Below the pieces are notes generated by a model. It did no database searches and had not been told where the DNA came from. It was given only the letters and a program-made list of their open reading frames with translations. The position numbers and the translations under genes are program-made. Of a DNA stretch of 64,000 bases, positions 1-11,345 are shown in pieces (the stretch's first letter is position 1; every line of letters starts with the position of its first letter). Source of the stretch: Symsagittifera roscoffensis (lineage: Eukaryota; Xenacoelomorpha; Acoela; Convolutidae); contig NC_087069.1 of the NCBI RefSeq assembly GCF_963678635.1, positions 45,881,951 through 45,945,950 of the forward strand, in the 5' to 3' direction.

Positions 1-124
1 GTTTTGAGTCTTTGGATTCGATTCTAACTTATGTTTAAATGTTTTCAATATATTTTCACCCATCATTTAGATATATCAGCAGTTAAAAAATGTCATTTTC
101 CATTCCCTAAGAGTGTTTTTTTTT

Positions 125-444
125 GTTTCAGCAAGGTTCATTCAGTATTAGTGCAATTAAATCTGTACAACACTTCAAAATTTTGAACCACATTAGGTAT
201 CTACAAAATTTGTGTGATTTAAAGAATTTTTTTTCCAGTTTTTGAAAATTGTATATAAATGATCTTATAATTTCATCTCATACTAAGCTAAACAAATTTG
301 ATTAATCTAGGAAACTATACATAGTTTTGCAAAACAAAGATTTAGTTTACCTTATTTTTTTCAAAAGTTTCTACATATAATGTGAAAAATTGCACTAAGT
401 TTTTCCATTTTGTTTCAGCAAGAATTATTCAGTATTAGTACATA
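125..444 (-). repeat. Outer-arm iterated motif (two iterations, about 287 bp apart)
   Basis: The motif GTTTCAGCAAGGTTCATTCA occurs at 125, and a close relative, GTTTCAGCAAGAATTATTCA, at 412, a spacing of 287 bp. The reverse-oriented equivalent recurs in the plus arms of copies C, D and E at spacings of about 280-305 bp. The outer part of each arm therefore looks like degenerate tandem sub-repeats. Function is unknown. Subterminal iterons of a linear element are one possibility. Confidence 0.6.
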
Positions 445-931
445 TCAATAAGTAGAAAAAAAATCAAAACTCTACCAAAAAATCTATCTAACTCCTAAAA
501 TTTGAAATATGTAAGAGCTACAGTTTGAAGATGGTTATGTATATCTGAAACTTTGAGGAATGTTTTTAAAACCATACTGGAACGTAACGGAAAAATGAAG
601 AAAAACTCGAATTTTGGAAAAAACAAAGATGAAATAGATAAATCACTGCTTCGTTCAATAATTTTACCCCAAGTTTACAGTTTATTGTTCAATACTGCAC
701 TGCATTGACTGTAGCTACACTATTAATAAAGTTGAAAGGTTTTTTGTGTATTCCGTCAATCTCAACTTGTTTTTTTTTTCGGCCATAAATTAGCTCAACC
801 CCTCGTTGTCGGCTCTCATGTGGTAAACATATTATAAATGGTTCTCAATCCTCGACGTTTTTGATATAGCGTCAATGGAGCAATAAGTCTTCATAAATTA
901 GTATGACAACTCATCAGTCCTGAATTCATCT

Positions 932-2686
932 TTAAATATTAAAGGTTCTCGTTATTGTGTTTCTTTTGAACGCTACAACAAATTCGTGGTAAAAGCTCGA
1001 TTTTGATTTTGCACTAAATGAATTTCTTCGATCATTTTCCCTCAATTTTCCCAGCCATCTTTTTCTCCGCAGATCAATCCTACAAACTTTTCTCAGCAAG
1101 AGGTAAATACGGCACGTCATTATCCATTTCAATTCCTCAAATTTGTTTACATCACAAAAATTCCCAAAGATTTTTAGTGAAGCTGCAACATTTTCAGTAT
1201 AATGTACAATGAAAATCCGACAGTAATGAGTTCTCTGAGCTCAATTGTTGATGATAGCAAATTGAATCTCGCACAATTCCTCCTAATCAATGTTCAATTG
1301 CATTGTGCTTTCTTTCAGTTCCTGAAAAATTTTCATCATCGGCTCATTTGAAATTCTTTGAACATCTTGAAATTTTGTTCTGATTTTGAGCATATGTTCA
1401 AATATATATGCATTTATTGGATCAGTGTGTGTCGCACTCGATATTCTTATCTGAGAAGATGTCCTGCGAGGTTGTCTGATCTGATGAACAAACGGGCGCA
1501 GTTTGGACATCGAAAGCACCTGAAGAAACTGTCAATTTTACACGTAGGGATGGTTTGATTTTTAAATGTTAGCACTTGAATTTTTGAATAATTTTTCCAA
1601 TAAATCGATTGGCTAGCTCTCCTAACTGTCTTCTTCCTGAATGTCAAAATTTTAAATGAAAACCTTGCGTTCCGTTATTTCCTCCAGAAGAGGTAAACGT
1701 TCAATAGCGGTTCCAAGAAAAAAATTAGTAAGACTTGATTTGGATATGGACTCTGTAAATAGCTAAAATGTAGGAGCATCGAGGACTCTATGACTATGCC
1801 AATACATTTTTAAAGCGTGATTAGTCAGAGGTGATCTTTGTATGGTTGTTTTTTTAAAGAATTGTTTACTGAATGATATTTTAGTGAAGGTTTGGGTAAT
1901 ACATAGTGTGGTCATCCCAGAAGGATCATTGCAAAAAACAATAATTAAATAAAATAAAAATTTCCAATTAATTGGAACCTCTATTATTTTTCTGATGTTA
2001 TTGGGTACAAGGCTCCTCGATGTCAAAATCATCATTTTTTGCTTGTAATTTAATCACAAAAATTGCATACCGCTTGGGTACACAGTAAAAGCAATTTTTC
2101 AATTGAAATAAAATTTTAGTGCGCAAATTATTACCGTTTCGACCCTAGGAGAACAAATATAATGACAATGTTGGTTTTTGCAGCGGATTCCAGATTTTTG
2201 AATAATTCTTTGAGTTTTTCGTTGACTTCTTTGGTATCGAAGTAGGACATGTGAAGGTTAATTAACATAATTGTCCAATTTTCCATCTCCTTATGTACCA
2301 GAAAGTGTTGCTAAGAATGCAACCACCCCTTCATTTTTTCCTCATCTTCCCTTTTTTCATCCACTATCTTGTTGCTTCAAGTCAGCTATCGTTTCACTGG
2401 GTTTCCGTTCTTTTGCTCCAAGTTTTTTCTCCGACGCTGTTGGAGAGATTAGTTGCTCGAAAAATCTTTTTCGCAGAGAGAAATTATCGCTATTAGCGTT
2501 TATTCGATGGAGTTTGTTTCATGGCCAGAGGATAATTTGCTTTTTTTTTTGTTAATTGAATCAAGTACAATCAGGTCAAGAAAAAATCCAAAAGCATCAT
2601 TTTACGGTGTCCAGCTGCATCAGATCGCCTGTACCTTTGCTACAGCCAACAAACTTCACCTTCTCTTTCCTGTTGAGTGATGGTAT
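932..2686 (-). pseudogene. Minus-arm remnant of PolB-like gene, copy A
   Basis: Read on the minus strand, this arm is an inverted relative of 4096-8100. A TTTTTTTTCAG acceptor lies just upstream (acceptor CAG at 2687-2689). The exon start that follows is alignable with the plus-arm exon at 4096. Further matches include the block with INLHMSYFDTKEVNEK (about 2235-2290, minus), the TSSQIRISSATHTDPINAY block (about 1400-1460) and the KRWLGKLRENDRRN block (about 1030-1070). The stretch corresponding to 5390-7550 of the plus arm, which carries the exonuclease region, is missing. Stops and frameshifts break it throughout, so it is a pseudogene. Confidence 0.5.
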
Positions 2687-2689
2687 CTG

Positions 2690-4090
2690 AAAAAAAATGG
2701 AAGATTTAGTAAGTGAGTAGAACCAAAATTCTAGAAATTTGCAGTTTGTAAGCATCAAAATTGGGGAGAATTGAAAAGTCCCAGAGTTTTTTTTCGAGAT
2801 TGTTACTTACTTTGGAATAGCAGTAATAATGATTGTTTTTTCAAATTCTGCTAAAACTCAAAAAACTAAAGTTTTCAGGTAGACAAATTACAATGAAAAT
2901 GTTTCTAATTGCTGCTGCTTATTTAAAAATAACCAATTTTTTTTTAAACCCAAGAAATCAGAAAGAAGTCTTTTTTTATTTATAGATTTCTTAGAAACAT
3001 TTCTACTTTTATTTAGAAAAAATATATCATGAAACTTTTGAAATTCCTCGATTAACTATGGAAAAAAGAACTCCCAGTGAATTTCTTTTTGATAACAAAA
3101 AGATGAAACCTTGCCGACATAAGAAACCTTGCCGATAAAAAAAACCAAAAATTTAAACATGAGAAACAAAATAAAATTTCTGCAGGCTTATGCATCGCGT
3201 AAGAATTTTTCATTATAATCCATCAGAAGCTTTTCAATCCATCAGAAAATTTTTTATTCGTCAAGTTTTTTTGTTCATGATATAAATTTGAGAGTGCAGC
3301 TCAGAGTTCATGGTTTTTTCAAAGCAGATCCCTCTCTTGGAATTTTCTTCGAACCTCATTGTACAGGAAGTTTGAACTTTGAAGACTGTTAAAGAATTCT
3401 AGGAACGGAAATTTTTTTGGGTGTTTTGAGAGATTTAGGACTTGAGTAGGAAATAAAAAGGAACCTAAATAATTTACCGTACATTTTTTAATTAATCTCA
3501 TTATTTCTAGATTGAAAAAAATTCTTTTCATGTCAAGTGTAATTGAACCGTAAGTTTGAAGCTCTGGTATACAATACGTGAATTAAAATTAAACTCTTTT
3601 TACTTCAATAAACTTTCTGAAGAAAATTTTTTTTAATCTGAGAAATCTTTTCTGTACAAAAAAGCGGTTAAAAAATTTAAAGGTCAACTTTTTTTCATCA
3701 ATAAGAAAAAGTTAGTGAAAATTATCTGTTTGCTTGTAAAATAAATCGGAGGGTTTCAGGTGTTTCTTGATTGATAGTTTCTAAAAAAAGATAAAATTGT
3801 TTCTAAGATTCTCTAATTTTTTTCTAATTGCTGATCTCTGATTAGTACGTTTTGAATATGTTTGGCTATTTTTCTTTAAGCAGCAGGAAAAAGAAACATA
3901 ATCAATCTGATTTTTTACTTATGACAATAAACATTTTTTGCATTGGAAAAAAAAAATTCAATTTCACTGCTCATTCTAAAATAAGTATGAACCTCCAAAC
4001 AATATTCTGGGACAATTCAAGTCTCCCCCAACTTGATGTTTACCAATTACAAATTTTTAGCTATTTGCGTACTTTTATATCTCGTTTTTT
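2690..4090. other. Central spacer between the two arms
   Basis: About 1.4 kb of AT-rich sequence separates the divergent splice acceptors at 2687 and 4095. No credible coding region was seen. It is present in all four larger copies. Its position between two head-to-head gene remnants would suit a shared promoter or replication region, but no specific element is recognisable. Confidence 0.5.
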
Positions 4091-4095
4091 TTCAG

Positions 4096-6275
4096 ATGCC
4101 GCCAATCAATGGGCAAGAGAATATGAAGTGTACTGTTTGTAGCAAAGAATGCATGCAATATGATGCTGCTCGACACCGGATAAATTATGCTAAAAAGTTA
4201 TTCTTTGTCCTGGTTTTAAGTATTTTACTTACAATCAATTTTATTTGATTTGTCACGTGACCATGAAAAAAATTCCATCGAAATACAAGCTATCAACAGT
4301 ATTTTCCATTTGTGAAAAAGTTTTCCGAGTTTCTAGTCTCTCCAACAAATCGCTAGAAGAAATTGGAGCGAACAAACGGAAAACTCGTTAAACAGTAGCT
4401 GATTTGATCAAGATAGTGAACGATGAAGTGAAAGATGGCGAGAAACTGGAGGAGTGGTTGAGTGCTTGTCAGTATTTTCTGGTGGATAAGTATATGGAAA
4501 TTGGGAGAAGTGAAATTAACAACCTTCACATGTCCTAGTTCGATAAAAAAAAAATTAGTCGACGAAAAACTCAAAAAAGTATTAAACGAGGTCAATTCCG
4601 CTTCAAAACCATTATTGCCTTTAGATTTGTTCGTCGTAATGTCGAAAAGGGAGAACATCGGTATTAGTTCAACATGAAAATTTTACTTCGCTTAAGAAAT
4701 TGCCATTACTGTGTACGGATTACAATACAGGGAAAAATTGATAAATTTAATATAGTGGAGCATTGTACCTAAAAACCTCAGTAGAGAAATGGAGGTTCAA
4801 GCTATTTACACACGTGATTACGTTGCTGCATTTATCCCAAATGGATGTCCAGACTCTGTATTAACCGAGCCTTTATTAACAAACTATTCTTTTATAAACA
4901 ACCATACAAAGATCACATCTGACTAATCCGGGCTTTCACAAAGTTTTTGTATGGTCATAGTATCCTCGATACTCCTGGGTCTCAGCTATCTACAAAATCC
5001 AATTCAAAATAAATTTTTTAAATTAAAAATTTTCGTGGTCTTTTTTGATGATTTACTTCTTGTTGAGAATATAATTAGACTTAATGGTTTCATTTAAATT
5101 TTTGTTATTCAAAAGGAGACAGGTAAAAAAAATTAGCGAGAAGAAGTAATGAAAATTTGAGAAAACAGTCGAATTTCAAATATACTTGACAATAAAAGAA
5201 TTCCTACAAGTTAAATTGCTAGTTTCTTCAATGCTTTCGACATCCCAGCGAGGACTTTTTGTTCAACAGATTAGACAACTCAGCCAGCCAACGTCTAACA
5301 TGTGGAGATCGACTACGACACAATTACCCAAAAAAAGTATTAGCAGTTTGAGAAACGCTCTTTAAAAAATATACGTCTTCAATGTTCAAATTTCCGAAGA
5401 TAACAAACTATTCGACAATTTAGCCATTTTCGATTTTGAGACGATGTGTTGCATCAGACGAACTGAAAGCTACCCAAATTGCAACCTGATTTCGAAAACA
5501 CAATCCATCAAATTTTTGTGTCAAAGTCATCGAGTGTGGTCAAGGAAGCAAATGATGTTCATAAAAAGGACCCGCTGGAAAAAAATCATCAATTTTGTAA
5601 TCATCCTTAGTTTTGTGACCGAGAAAAACAACCTCGAAATGAGAACAAAACTTGAGATGTTGAAAAAAATCAAGTTAACCGATGTCGAAATTTTTTTAGG
5701 AGCTGGAAGAAAGATGTCCGTATCATTCAAAGGACACTTAGTAATCTGAAATGTCAATCCAACTTTTTCAGATTGCAGAAAAAAAACTGATTGATTTTGT
5801 GATTACGTTACTTGAAACCATTGTGATTACGTTACTTGATTTTGGACTTGATAGAAGATCAAACAACTGTTTTTTTTTTCATGTCATTCCTGATTCCCTA
5901 CTTTATCAGTGATATAGAAGCTGAGCCAGTGGTTGTCAAAAAAGCTAAAAATTTCATTTCCTTCAAGTCTGAAGACACTCATTTTTTCGATATCAGTAAG
6001 TTTTTGGCTGAAACATCATCTGTAGACTACTTTTTCAAAGTTAATGAAGCAAGTGACACGCAAAGGTTTTTCCTTTACGAGTGGTTTGACTACTCGAGAA
6101 TCAAGAATTACCTCCATAAGAAGCCTTTTTTAGTAACCTGAGACACAGAAATCCCCTAAATCGAGACTATGAGGACTATCGGAACTTAAGATTAAGTGGA
6201 CTTAATGACCAACAAGCACTGAAAATATTCCAAATCGACACAGTACCTGCATCTGCATGGGATAATTACAAATAG
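4096..6275 (+). pseudogene. Family B DNA polymerase remnant, copy A plus arm
   Basis: A TTTTTTTCAG acceptor precedes an ATG at 4096. The first residues hold a degraded C2H2-like finger (MKCTVCSKECMQYDAARHR; paired Cys, then His, second His lost). Further on, IFDFET (5426-5443) matches the Exo I motif (D-x-E type). The frame at 5933-6140 carries FFDISKFLAETSSVDYFF and FFLYEWFDYSRIKNY, typical of the exonuclease/linker part of the protein-primed PolB family found in Polinton-like and linear elements. The next piece, DYEDYRNLRLSGL to SAWDNYK (6163-6275), fits the same family. At least three frame changes and several stops separate the pieces. Palm motifs A, B and C were not found. It is a different PolB lineage from the one at 43780-47315. 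Confidence 0.6.
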
Positions 6276-6696
6276 TTTTAAACTTGGCCGAAAAACGAAA
6301 GGACAGTTCAATTTTGTCATTGAAAATTAAATGATTTTTCAAAACTTGGTTGCCATAATCCAAATCGGTAAATCAACCAATGAAAGTTTCTACCCATTTT
6401 TCGACAAGGTAAAGATTTCAGCGAGAAAAACAGAGAAGACATAATTTTGAACTGTGTTCACGCGGAAAGCGGTAGTGGACCATATATTTATCAGGGTTCC
6501 ATCAAATGTCTGCAAGTTACTTAATCGTTGGAATTGATGCGAGATTGCTGTTTCCCAATTCAATGTATTAAGACTCCGATATAAGTAAGACATTAAAACT
6601 AGGCATGACTCAACTGGCAAATTTGAGATCATGGTATTGACTTTTTACCATAAAGAAGAACAAAACGACAAACTTGCAGATGGGTAGAGACTCTCA

Positions 6697-6853
6697 GGAC
6701 AGAAATAGTATTAGTATCCCAGAGGTTCACAAATGTTTTGCAATGATAGAAATTTTCTTTGTTTTGCAGATGGGTAGAGACTCTCAAACAAAGAAAATTT
6801 CTATCATTGCAAAACATTTTTGAATCTATGGGATACTAATACTATTTCTGTCC
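6697..6853. repeat. 68-bp-arm hairpin, copy A
   Basis: Arms 6697-6764 and 6786-6853 are reverse complements apart from a few mismatches near AGAGGTTCAC, with a 21-bp loop. The loop sequence is also directly repeated just left of the hairpin (about 6674-6695). The same structure stands at 24946-25102 (copy C) and 33844-34000 (copy D, perfect). It lies in the plus arm downstream of the PolB fragment. Confidence 0.85.
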
Positions 6854-8849
6854 GAGTCAGGAAACTCAACGATCATTTTTTGGGTGAAAATTATTTTGAG
6901 GGGGAAATGAGAGCAGAGAAAGGTTTTATAACCGCGAAAGAGGTTACAAAGCCGAAAATATTTGTAAATGTGACTGTTGGCAAATTTTTGAAACGAAAAA
7001 CTAAGAATCATGTCCGAACCAATTTTTTCTAGAAACACCTCTTTTTGCTGATTATCTCTTTATTCTTTGTGGAATTTCAGTTCGTGAATTTGAAAATTAA
7101 TCTATAGGGCTATTTTCAATAAGATGAGCTGAAAAGCAAATTTGCTATTTTCCTCCAATATTAAAAAACTCTGAAATTGGAAAAAATTGTATCGTGGATT
7201 ATATGAAAAACATGTTCAACGAAAGTTATCTTCTTCCGGAGAATTGTATTTACCCACTTCAAAATAGAAAATGGTTTATCAATATTCCTAGCCACTATTT
7301 TTTTTAACGAAACTTGAATTGCAGTTTACAAAAACCAAGACATCTACAAGTTTGTGCAGTCAGTTTTTGATGCTAGAAGGAAAAGGGATCAGATTCCTCT
7401 ATCCTATCCGGAGTTGTTGCAGAGACTATGAAACTTTCAAATAATTGGACTTAGGATTACCAGATAGTGGATAGATCGAGACATACAATCACGATCTATT
7501 CAAATGATGAGCAAATCCACAAGGCAATTAAAAACTCAATTTTCAAACGATTGATCACTGATTAGAAAGATTTGTACGAGATTGAATCATTTCAGTCAAG
7601 AATTGAGTGCGGAAACTCTTAATTGTCGGATTTCCACAATGCAAAAAACTGAGAAGGGTTTAGCTTCACTATAAATCTTTGGCAATTTTTGTAATGTAAG
7701 CAAATTTGAGGAACACAAATGGGTACGGGTTTCCTGTATTTACTTCTTGCTGAGAAATAATTGCAGGATTGCTTTCGTCCGGAGAAAAAGATGACAGGGA
7801 AAAATTTGGAGAAAATGATTGAGGAGACTCATTTAAAGCAGATTCAAAAACAAGCTTTTTTCCACAAACATGTAGCAATCACAAGAAACATAACATACGA
7901 GTGCCTTGAATGTTTAAAGATGAACTCAGAAGTACTGAAATGTCAGATTATTATAAGTATCATAAGTGTGCTACATGAGAGCAGACAAGGAAGGGGTTGA
8001 GCTATTTTCTACACAAAAAAACAAGTTCAGAATGACGGAATACACATAAAACTTTTGAACTTGTAAGTAACTTTAGTGTAGCTACAACCAAGGCAGTGCA
8101 GTATTGAACAATCGACTTTAAATTTTGGATTAAAACGATTATACGAAGCAGTGATTTATAAAAGTCATCTTTGAAACTTATTTTTTTTTCCAAAAAAAAA
8201 TGTTTTTTTTTTCTCAAAATTCCAGATTGATTTTTGAAGTTTTAAGAAAAATTCAGGTTTAGAGAACAAAAATTAAAATGAAGTTTTTACACATCTCAAT
8301 TGTTAGGAGTTGCATTGAAAGTGCATGTCTTGGGAAATTCGAGCGCCAAAAAATTTTTTAAGGTTGTCTGCCAAAATTTATTGAAAACGTACAAACTGGA
8401 ACTTTCAATTTAATTTAACATATCCTAATACATGGGAAAGCTTAACACCCATCTTAATATATTGGAATCAAATCACTATCTTAAAACATAGCCTGCTGAC
8501 CAGATATCAATAACTCATGTTAAAACATGGGAATCAGCAACCATCAACTCCAACCCCCTTCTGATTGCCTCACTCTTCTACTAGTCCCTCTGTTTTGAAG
8601 TTCCGAACATTTTCTACCTATTCATTTGTGATGAAACTGAATGAATCTTGTTGAAACAAAACAACTTGTTGAAACAAAAGATTTTTGGGGAATCTTTCAC
8701 GTTATCTATGCTTATACCCAGATGATTGGTGTAAACTGAAACTTGTTACAGCAATTACTACAAAGAAAAAACTTAGAATTATAGAAGAAACTCAGCATAT
8801 GAATGAGACGAAGTTAAAAAAAAATTCAGTAACAAATTTCAAAAACTGA
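6854..8849. other. Distal plus arm, copy A
   Basis: No intact gene. The 7550-8150 part mirrors 650-1300 of the minus arm (for example TGTAGCTACA with GCAGTGCAGTATTGAACAAT). A 79-codon open frame at 7761-8000 is recognisable in C and, broken, in E, but resembles no protein known to me. The rest is AT-rich. Confidence 0.5.
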
Positions 8850-9933
8850 GCCTCTCCTAACTGTCTTCTTCCTGAATGTCAAAATTTTAAATGAAAACCT
8901 TGCGTTCCGTTATTTCCTCCAGAAGAAGTAAACGTTCAATAGCGGTTCCAAGAAAAAAATTAGTAAGACTTGATTTGGATATGGACTCTGTAAATAGCTA
9001 AAATGTAGGAGCATCGAGGACTCTATGACTATGCCAATACATTTTTAAAGCGTGATTAGTCAGAGGTGATCTTTGTATGGTTGTTTTTTTAAAGAATTGT
9101 TTACTGAATGATATTTTAGTGAAGGTTTGGGTAATACATAGTGTGGTCATCCCAGTAGGATCATTGCAAAAAACAATAATTAAATAAAAATAAAAATTTC
9201 CAATTAATTGGAACCTCTATTATTTTTCTGATGTTATTGGGTACAAGGCTCCTCGACGTCAAAATCATCATTTTTTGCTTGTAATTTAATCACAAAAATT
9301 GCATACCGCTTGGGTACACAGTAAAAGCAATTTTTCAATTGAAATAAAATTTTAGTGCGCAAATTAATACCAATGATAACCCGTTTCGACCCTAGGAGAA
9401 CAAATATAATGACAATGTTGGTTTTTGCAGCGGATTCCAGATTTTTGAATAAGTCTTTGAGTTTTTCGTTGACTTCTTTGGTATCGAAGTAGGACATGTG
9501 AAGGTTAATTAACATAATTGTCCAATTTTCCATCTCCTTATGTACCAGAAAGTGTTGCTAAGAATGCAACCACCCCCTTCATTTTTTCCTCATCTTCCCT
9601 TTTTTCATCCACTATCTTGTTGCTTCAAGTCAGCTATCGTTTCACTGGGTTTCCGTTCTTTTGCTCCAAGTTTTTTCTCCGACGCTGTTGGAGAGATTAG
9701 TTGCTCGAAAAATCTTTTTCGCAGAGAGAAATTATCGCTATTAGCGTTTATTCGATGGAGTTTGTTTCATGGCCAGAGGATAATTTGCTTTTTTTTGTTA
9801 ATTGAATCAAGTAAAATCAGGTCAAAAAAAAAATCCAAAAGCATCATTTTACGGTGTCCAGCTGCATCAGATCGCCTGTACCTTTGCTACAGCCAACAAA
9901 CTTCACCTTCTCTTTCCTGTTGAGTGATGGTAT
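8850..9933 (-). pseudogene. Minus-arm PolB-like remnant, copy B
   Basis: Inner part of the minus arm only. The longest open piece (9234-9533, 99 codons) contains INLHMSYFDTKEVNEK and alignable sequence in the plus arm at about 11740-11900. The outer part is lost at the A/B joint. The splice acceptor CAG lies at 9934-9936. Confidence 0.45.
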
Positions 9934-11345
9934 CTGAAAAAAAATGGAAGATTTAGTAAGTGAGTAGAACCAAAATTCTAGAAATTTGCAGTTTGTAAGC
10001 ATCAAAATTGGGGAGAATTGAAAAGTCCCAGAGTTTTTTTTGAGATTATTACTTACTTTGGAATAGCAGTAATAATGATTGTTTTTTCAAATTCTGCTAA
10101 AACTCAAAAAACTAAAGTTTTCAGGTAGACAAATCACAATGAAAATGTTTCTAATTGCTGCTGCTTATTTAAAAATAACCAATTTTTTTTTAAACCCAAG
10201 AAATCAGAAATAGGTCTTTTTTTTATTCATAGATTTCTTAGAAACATTTCTACTTTTATTTAGAAAAAATATATTATGAAACTTTTCAAATTCCTCGATT
10301 AACTATGGAAAAAAGAACTCCCAGTGAATTTCTTTTTGATAACAAAAAGATGAAACCTTGCCGACATAAGAAACCTTGCCGATAAAAAAAACCAAAAATT
10401 TAAACATGAGAAACAAAATAAAATTTCTGCAGGCTTATGCATCGCGTAAGAATTTTTCATTATAATCCATCAGAAGCTTTTCAATCCATCAGAAAATTTT
10501 TAATTCGTCAAGTTTTTTTGTTCATGATATAAATTTGAGAGTGCAGCTCAGAGTTCATGGTTTTTTCAAAGCAGATCCCTCTCTTGGAATTTTCTTCGAA
10601 CCTCATTGTACAGGAAGTTTGAACTTTGAAGACTGTTAAAGAATTCTAGGAACAGAAATTTTTTTGGGTGTTTTGAGAGATTTAGGACTTGAGTAGGAAA
10701 TAAAAAGGAACTTAAATAGTTTACCGTACACTTTTTTAATTAATCTCATTATTTCTAGAATGAAAAAAATTCTTTTCATGTCAAGTGTAATTGAACCGTA
10801 AGTTTGAAGCTCTGGTATACAATACGTGAATTAAAATTAAACTCTTTTTACTTCAGTAAACTTTCTGAAGAAAATTTTTTTTAATCTGAGAAATCTTTTC
10901 TGTACAAAAAAGCGGTTAAAAAATTTAAAGGTCAACTTTTTTTCATCAATAAGAAAAAGTTAGTGAAAATTATCTGTTTGCTTGTAAAATAAATCGGAGG
11001 GTTTCAGGTGTTTCTTGATTGATAGTTTCTAAAAAATGATAAAATTGTTTCTAAGATTCTCTAATTTTTTTCTAATTGCTGATCTCTGATTAGTAGGTTT
11101 TGAATATGTTTGGCTATTTTTCTTTAAGCAGCAGGAAAAAGAAACATAATCAATCTGATTTTTTACTTATGACAATAAACATTTTTTGCATTGGAAAAAA
11201 AAAATTCAATTTCACTGCTCATTCTAAAATAAGTATGAACCTCCAAACAATATTCTGGGACAATTCAAGTCTCCCCCAACTTGATGTTTACCAATTACAA
11301 ATTTTTAGCTATTTGCGTACTTTTATATCTCGTTTTTTTTTTCAG

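Larger units (their letters stand above)
1..8849. repeat. Tandem palindromic unit, copy A
   Basis: First and longest uninterrupted copy of the unit that fills the left 39 kb. It matches copy C from 19863 on almost base for base, with a few substitutions per hundred bases by eye. The 3848-5457 stretch is absent from C. It holds a minus-strand arm (1-2686), a spacer of about 1.4 kb, and a plus-strand arm (4096-8849). It ends at an AAAACTGAG/CTCTCCTAACT joint where copy B begins. In copies C and D the same place continues into about 1.4 kb more sequence. The window starts exactly at the unit boundary also seen at 19863, so more copies may lie to the left. Confidence 0.9.

Noticed and set aside
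2271-2680. Plus-strand frames of 67-134 codons repeated in copies A-D (MSNFPSPYVPES...)
   Set aside because: They run antisense to the minus-arm gene remnant and differ in register between copies; they are shadows of the repeat.
6390-6817. Minus-strand 62- and 80-codon frames recurring in copies A, C and D
   Set aside because: One spans an arm of the hairpin and the other is antisense to decayed plus-arm sequence; repetition among copies reflects duplication, not coding constraint.
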